From Spartobacteria bacterium UBA6821 (GTDB taxonomy: Bacteria > Verrucomicrobiota > Verrucomicrobiia > Chthoniobacterales > UBA6821): a stretch of DNA of 10,600 bases. Each line of letters starts with the position of its first letter. Position 1 is the stretch's first letter. Positions 7,558-10,600 of the stretch are shown here, piece after piece. Location: the NCBI GenBank assembly GCA_002452515.1, contig DKEN01000074.1:1389-11988 (forward strand), written 5' to 3'. Position numbers and translations under genes: made by a program. The notes beneath the pieces were generated by a model. It saw only the letters and a program-made list of their open reading frames with translations. It was not told the origin of the DNA and did no database searches.

Positions 7558-7601
7558 CGGAAAAATGGCGGATAGGTGAGGATTATCACCCCAATTTTCC
7601 G
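7558..7601. other. Imperfect hairpin in the leader of the minus-strand glycosyltransferase
   Basis: The outer arms CGGAAAAATGG (7558-7568) and CCAATTTTCCG (7591-7601) pair at 10 of 11 positions. A second stem GGTGA (7575-7579) with TCACC (7586-7590) stacks inside, with a six-base bulge on one side. It lies 52 bases before the minus-strand start, so it could be part of that gene's 5' untranslated RNA or a dyad operator. No T-run follows on the plus strand, so it is not an obvious terminator. Function is unknown. Confidence 0.4.
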
Positions 7602-7628
7602 ACAGAGAACTCATTAATCTGATCCGAC

Positions 7629-7659
7629 TGATAACTGAAAGGACATTCAAGTCTTATCA
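7629..7659. other. Second imperfect hairpin in the divergent intergenic region
   Basis: TGATAA (7629-7634) pairs with TTATCA (7654-7659). Inside it, CTGAA (7635-7639) pairs with TTCA plus G (7646-7651) apart from one bulged A, leaving a six-base loop. It could be a regulatory dyad or a chance pairing in A+T-rich sequence. Confidence 0.3.
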
Positions 7660-7710
7660 ATTACCTTTATCTATTGAGAGGCGAAGACTCCCAGAAACAA
7701 CAGGGCAATA

Positions 7711-7821
7711 ATGGTTTTGGAATTCATCCCAAATCCACGCCGAGCTGCTTGTGGTGTTTTACCCAAGAACAGTAAGTCTCTTTTCAGGATTGTCCGCCAA
7801 AAGTGCGACTATGGGCCTTGA
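7711..7821 (+). CDS. Doubtful 36-codon open reading frame
   Basis: An ATG at 7711 opens 36 codons (product begins MVLEFIPNPRRAACGVL) ending in TGA. An AGGG five bases upstream is a weak ribosome-binding candidate. The product is basic, with no signal peptide or recognisable domain. The neighbouring frame (7712-7840) is also open for ~42 codons but lacks a good start. Either could be chance, or the remnant of a decayed gene or dispersed repeat. I do not recognise it and give it little weight. Confidence 0.12.
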   Translation: MVLEFIPNPRRAACGVLPKNSKSLFRIVRQKCDYGP

Positions 7822-7893
7822 TATCCATGGTTCCATCTGAATCGACAGTTTTCGCTCTGCCTGCGTTGCCAGAGATCGGGTGACCTGTCATAA

Positions 7894-7899
7894 AAGGAG
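7894..7899 (+). promoter_or_regulatory. Ribosome-binding site of the GNAT gene
   Basis: AAGGAG ends 3 bases before the ATG at 7903, close but strong. An in-frame TAA at 7891-7893 rules out an upstream extension, so this fixes the start of the right-hand operon's first gene. Confidence 0.75.
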
Positions 7900-7902
7900 C
7901 CG

Positions 7903-8370
7903 ATGTCTGATCCACTCCTCATCGAATCCGCCACGCTCGACGATCTGCCCCAGTTGGCGGATCTCCTGTATGACCTTTTTTCGCAGGAAGCGGATTTTAT
8001 TCCCAACAGGGAAAAGCAGCAGCGCGGTCTTCGCCTGATTCTGGAGCAGCCAAGCCGTGGGAGGATTTTTGTCCTGAAGAATGGTGTCCGCATCATCGGC
8101 ATGATCAATCTGCTGATCACGATCAGCACTGCCGAAGGAGGGTTTGTCCTGATTCTGGAAGACCTCGTCATTCATCGTGATCATCGCGGTCAGGGATATG
8201 GGGGACGACTGCTGACTCACGCCTTGACCTATGCGAAGCAGAAGGGATTCCTACGCGTGACGCTCTTGACCGACAAGCTCGAGAACAAGGCCCGCTCCTT
8301 CTACGAACACCACGGGTTCAAGCAGAGCGGCATGGTGCCGATGCGTTATTATTTCACACCTCATGAGTAA
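7903..8370 (+). CDS. GNAT family N-acetyltransferase
   Basis: 155 residues, a typical single-domain GNAT. It should move an acetyl group from acetyl-CoA to a primary amine on a small molecule or protein in the cytosol. The N-terminal helix region reads 'ATLDDLPQLADLLYDLF' (10-26). The central strand 'GGFVLILEDLVIHRDHRGQG' (79-98) leads into the acetyl-CoA pyrophosphate loop R95-G-Q-G-Y-G100, and 'NKARSFYEHHGFKQSG' (128-143) carries the usual Tyr (Y134) and the β-bulge region of motif B. It is the first gene of the right-hand operon and its 3' end overlaps larB by 8 bases. Its substrate is not evident. An amino sugar or cell-wall precursor would suit the nucleotidyltransferase and kinase downstream, but that is inference only. 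Confidence 0.88.
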   Translation: MSDPLLIESATLDDLPQLADLLYDLFSQEADFIPNREKQQRGLRLILEQPSRGRIFVLKNGVRIIGMINLLITISTAEGGFVLILEDLVIHRDHRGQGYGGRLLTHALTYAKQKGFLRVTLLTDKLENKARSFYEHHGFKQSGMVPMRYYFTPHE

Positions 8371-9067
8371 CGGCGAGGAGGCGACTCAAGAGGGAGTCGT
8401 AAATCTTGGTTTTGCGCGGATTGATTCTGCCCGTCGTGGTCGTTGCGGCCATCCCGAGGTGATCTTCGGCGAGGGAAAGACGGTGGAGGAGATCGCCCGT
8501 ATCGCCCGTGTCATTCATGACAAAGAAGGGTATGTCCTGGTGACGCGTCTCTCGTCCCAGCAGGCTGCCGGGCTGGAACCGCTTCTGACAGGGGCCGTCT
8601 ATCATGCCCGCGCCCGATGTCTCCTGCTGGGTATGCCTCCGCAGAAAAAGCCATCGCTTCCCATCGGGCTTCTCTGCGCTGGTACGTCCGATCTGCCCGT
8701 TGCGGAAGAAGCCGCCGTTACCCTGGAGGCCTTTGGCCGTCATGTGGTGCGCTATCATGACATCGGGGTGGCCGGACTGCACCGACTTCTGGGAGAGATC
8801 GAGAGTATCCGTGCCTGCGGCGTGCTGATTGTGGTTGCCGGGATGGAAGGGGCGCTACCGAGTGTCGTTGCAGGGTTGGTAGATCTTCCCGTGATCGCCG
8901 TGCCGACGAGTGTCGGCTATGGCGCGAGTTTCGGCGGTCTGGCCGCGCTGCTTGGGATGCTGAACAGCTGTGCTAACGGGGTGAGTGTCACCAATATCGA
9001 CAACGGTTTTGGGGCTGCCTGCGCGGCGGATGCCATCCTGCGTGTTGCCGAAAGGGTCTCCCAGTGA
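8363..9067 (+). CDS. larB: LarB: pyridinium-3,5-biscarboxylate (nickel-pincer cofactor precursor) synthase
   Basis: 234 residues, near the usual ~250 for LarB. The N-terminal part has 'LGFARIDSARRGRCGHPEVI' (15-34) followed by 'FGEGKTVEEIARI' (35-47), a LarB signature. The C-terminal PurE-like domain has 'AGTSDLPVAEEAAVT' (106-120), 'YHDIGVAGLHRLL' (131-143), 'VVAGMEGALPSVVAGLVD' (157-174), 'VPTSVGYGASFGGLAALLGM' (180-199) and 'NSCANGVSVTNIDNGFGA' (201-218). LarB carboxylates nicotinic acid adenine dinucleotide and hydrolyses its phosphoanhydride bond, the first step to the nickel-pincer nucleotide used by lactate racemase and other LarA-type enzymes. C203 in 'NSCA' is the likely nucleophile that attaches to the pyridinium ring. 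The start overlaps the GNAT gene by 8 bases and no Shine-Dalgarno sequence is evident, suggesting coupled translation. LarC, LarE and LarA are absent from the window, which is odd for a larB locus. Confidence 0.92.
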   Translation: MSNGEEATQEGVVNLGFARIDSARRGRCGHPEVIFGEGKTVEEIARIARVIHDKEGYVLVTRLSSQQAAGLEPLLTGAVYHARARCLLLGMPPQKKPSLPIGLLCAGTSDLPVAEEAAVTLEAFGRHVVRYHDIGVAGLHRLLGEIESIRACGVLIVVAGMEGALPSVVAGLVDLPVIAVPTSVGYGASFGGLAALLGMLNSCANGVSVTNIDNGFGAACAADAILRVAERVSQ

Positions 9068-10029
9068 GTTCACCCACCGCTTTTGTTCTGGCTGCGGGAC
9101 TCGGCACACGGCTTGCACCACTCACCGACATTCTCCCAAAACCGCTGGTTCCTATTTATCACAAACCGCTTGTGACCTTTGCCCTCGACAGCCTGATGGC
9201 TGCCGGTGTCGGGACACTGGCGCTCAACACGCATCATCTTCCGGAAAAATTCACGGAACTTTTCGGTGTGGTGCCAACATACCGTGGGCAGGCTTTGCAG
9301 CTCTTCCATGAGCCGCTGCTTCTCGATACGGGAGGCGGGATTCGCAATGCCCGGAGCGCCTTGGGAAACAGCACCTTTTTTCTTTATAATGGCGATATTC
9401 TTGCCGATCTGCCTTTGCAGAAGCTGCTGGCATCGCATCGGGCCTCGGGTGCCTTGGCGACGCTACTTCTGCGTGACGGAGGCGGCGTCGCAAATGTCCG
9501 CTTTGATGTGGCATCGGGGGAGATCCTCGACATGCGCGGGACGTTGGGAGTCAAGGAGGGCGAACGGACGGTTTATTCCGGGATCGCGGTATTCGAACCG
9601 GCGATCTTCGATTGGATACCGGAAGGACGCTCTTCGATCATTGATGTCCTCCTTGATGCAAAACGTGTGGGAGAACGTATCGGCGGAATGCTTGTCCGGG
9701 AGAAGGAGAAAAATCTCTGGCTCGATATCGGAACCCCGGAGGCTTATCTGAAGGCGCATCAGGTGCTTGCTGATCCCTCAAACCGCCCCTCCTACGTCGT
9801 CGATCCAGGGTGGCCAGAGCCACTTCATCCGGGGGCGAAGGTTGACGAAAGCGCGCTACTCGAAGGAACTGTTGTTTTGGGGGCCGGTGCCAGAGTGGGA
9901 GCGAGAGCTCTGCTCAGGGATTCTATTCTCTGGCCAGGGAGCCTCATGGAGGCCGGCAGTTCGATTTCAGCGTGTGTTGTGCGTGGCATCGGGCCTGTTG
10001 TCGGGACGCATCAGGGAGTTGTCTTATGA
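9064..10029 (+). CDS. MurU-like sugar-1-phosphate nucleotidyltransferase with C-terminal hexapeptide domain
   Basis: 321 residues from a GTG start; GTGA overlaps the larB stop, with a modest AAAGGG (9051-9056) upstream. The N-terminal NTP-transferase domain has the phosphate-binding loop G12-L-G-T-R-L17, K26 in 'DILPKPLVPI', 'LDTGGGIRNA' (87-96), the metal-binding 'YNGDIL' (108-113), 'YSGIAVFEP' (171-179) and 'LDIGTPEAYLKA' (220-231). It should join an NTP and a sugar-1-phosphate to give an NDP-sugar plus pyrophosphate. The order and the AmgK-like kinase next door recall MurU, which makes UDP-MurNAc in cell-wall recycling. Residues ~255-321 add hexapeptide-like turns ('LHPGAKVDESALLEGTVV', 'LGAGARVGARALLRDSI'), suggesting a left-handed β-helix tail as in GDP-mannose pyrophosphorylases; MurU is shorter (~220 residues) and lacks it. 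The sugar is therefore undecided. Confidence 0.87.
   Translation: MSSPTAFVLAAGLGTRLAPLTDILPKPLVPIYHKPLVTFALDSLMAAGVGTLALNTHHLPEKFTELFGVVPTYRGQALQLFHEPLLLDTGGGIRNARSALGNSTFFLYNGDILADLPLQKLLASHRASGALATLLLRDGGGVANVRFDVASGEILDMRGTLGVKEGERTVYSGIAVFEPAIFDWIPEGRSSIIDVLLDAKRVGERIGGMLVREKEKNLWLDIGTPEAYLKAHQVLADPSNRPSYVVDPGWPEPLHPGAKVDESALLEGTVVLGAGARVGARALLRDSILWPGSLMEAGSSISACVVRGIGPVVGTHQGVVL
10013..10018 (+). promoter_or_regulatory. Ribosome-binding site of the kinase gene
   Basis: AGGGAG lies 7 bases before the ATG at 10026, inside the last codons of the nucleotidyltransferase gene. It supports 10026 as the start, although an in-frame ATG at 10032 is also within reach. Confidence 0.65.
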
Positions 10030-10600
10030 TCATGTCGAACGAGGAACTCTTAAAAAAAACGACCGCCGCACTGCCGGGATTCACGGCTCATGCGTTGCAG
10101 CCGATTGAAAAAGGAGGCTCCAGTCGCAGATTTTTCCGTATCGCTTCCAGCAGCGGCAATTCGGTGATTCTCGTGCAGGATCTCGGAGAGAAGGAGGAGA
10201 ACAATCACTATGCGGCGCTTGCCGGATTTCTGGTGGACCACGGAGTGCCTGTACCCGCCGTTCTGGCAACAAATCCCGTCGAAGGATTGCTCTGGTTGGA
10301 GGATCTCGGAGAACGCGACCTCTGGGCGGTGAGGAATGATCCCTGGGAGGTTCGTCGGCCGCTGTATGAATCGGTGTTGCGCGGCATCTTCAGGCTTCAC
10401 CTCATCCCTGTGGGGGAGAGGGATGGGCTCGTTTTTCAGAAAGAGTTCGACGAGCATCTCTACCGTTGGGAGCAGGAGTATTTCGCAGAGCATTGCCTGG
10501 GCGGGATTTTCGACATCCCGGAAGGGACGAGGAGTGATCTTTTAAGCAGTTCCGCCATGCAGGGGCTCGCTGCACAACTTGCCTCCGAGCCGAGACAGTT
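10026..10600 (+). CDS. AmgK/COG3178-like sugar kinase (aminoglycoside phosphotransferase fold), 3'-partial
   Basis: 191 codons run to the window edge without a stop; the family is usually ~330 residues, so about 40% is missing. The N-lobe shows the glycine-rich phosphate loop 'KGGSSRRFFRIA' (29-40), strand 'SVILVQDLG' (46-54), 'LVDHGVPVPAVLATN' (69-83) and the hinge 'LLWLEDLGERDLW' (88-100). The helix 'FDEHLYRWEQEYFAEHCLG' (141-159) matches the region of AmgK-type kinases that precedes the catalytic loop. The HxD loop and the metal-binding Asp lie beyond the window, so catalytic competence cannot be checked. Such kinases phosphorylate sugars at the anomeric position (MurNAc and GlcNAc in Pseudomonas), making the substrate for a MurU-type enzyme. 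The gene starts at ATGA overlapping the nucleotidyltransferase stop, with a good ribosome-binding site. The sugar here is inferred, not shown. Confidence 0.83.
   Translation, partial: MIMSNEELLKKTTAALPGFTAHALQPIEKGGSSRRFFRIASSSGNSVILVQDLGEKEENNHYAALAGFLVDHGVPVPAVLATNPVEGLLWLEDLGERDLWAVRNDPWEVRRPLYESVLRGIFRLHLIPVGERDGLVFQKEFDEHLYRWEQEYFAEHCLGGIFDIPEGTRSDLLSSSAMQGLAAQLASEPRQ

Larger units (their letters stand above)
7507..7902. other. Non-coding region between divergent transcription units
   Basis: 396 bases between the start of the minus-strand glycosyltransferase and the start of the GNAT gene. Both genes read away from it, so promoters for both should lie here. I find no convincing -35/-10 pair on either strand; a GATAAT at 7582-7587 (minus strand) is the nearest -10-like element, with only a poor -35. 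Two imperfect hairpins occupy 7558-7601 and 7629-7659. A 36-codon frame at 7711-7821 is doubtful. The stretch looks more A+T-rich than the flanking genes. No tRNA, insertion-sequence end or family repeat was recognised. Confidence 0.6.

Noticed and set aside
7818..7846. TTGATA as the -35 box of a promoter for the GNAT operon
   Set aside because: No -10-like sequence occurs at a suitable spacing (ATCGAC at 17 bases).
7536..7998. 13-base direct repeat GGAAGCGGATTTT at 7536 and 7986 as a possible attachment site or target duplication
   Set aside because: About one match of this length is expected by chance in a window this size; one copy is in GNAT coding sequence and no mobile gene lies between.
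1..10600. CRISPR arrays, tRNA/rRNA genes, insertion sequences
   Set aside because: No regularly spaced repeats, no cloverleaf-like or rRNA-like sequence, and no transposase or integrase frames were seen.

Overview
The window carries two blocks of genes from what looks like a free-living, Gram-negative-type bacterium of moderate G+C content. The left block (about 1-7506) is surface-polysaccharide glycosyltransferase country. The right block (7903 to the end) is a tight operon of small-molecule and sugar-activation enzymes. Nothing names the species. The mix of a methyltransferase-glycosyltransferase fusion, a WsaF-like rhamnosyltransferase, LarB and a MurU/AmgK-like pair would fit an environmental lineage such as Verrucomicrobiota or a relative, but this is a weak guess. 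I see no tRNA, rRNA, CRISPR array, transposase or prophage gene.

Left block, plus strand: the 3' part of a gene fusing a SAM-dependent methyltransferase to a GT2 glycosyltransferase (3-1046), an NAD-dependent sugar epimerase/dehydratase (1054-1980), a WsaF-like rhamnosyltransferase with an N-terminal repeat module (2024-3409), a rhamnosyltransferase-type GT2 (3406-4380) and a protein with two GT2 domains in tandem (4412-6211). Gaps are short or negative, so they are probably co-transcribed. Together they could build and modify the repeat unit of a rhamnose-containing O-antigen, exopolysaccharide or S-layer glycan. The polymer chemistry, exporter and dTDP-rhamnose genes are not in view. A further GT2 gene (7506-6208) lies on the minus strand and converges on this operon; the two stop codons share the four bases TTAA.

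The 396-base gap 7507-7902 separates the convergent glycosyltransferase from the right block and is the only sizeable non-coding stretch. It holds two imperfect hairpins and a doubtful 36-codon reading frame, but no convincing promoter.

Right block, plus strand: a GNAT acetyltransferase (7903-8370) with a good ribosome-binding site, LarB (8363-9067), a MurU-like sugar-1-phosphate nucleotidyltransferase with a C-terminal hexapeptide extension (9064-10029), and the start of an AmgK/COG3178-type sugar kinase (10026 to the window end). All three junctions overlap (8, 4 and 4 bases), so translation is probably coupled. The kinase and nucleotidyltransferase make sense as consecutive steps, sugar to sugar-1-phosphate to NDP-sugar, as in MurNAc recycling. 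Why LarB (nickel-pincer cofactor synthesis) and a GNAT sit with them is the most open question here.
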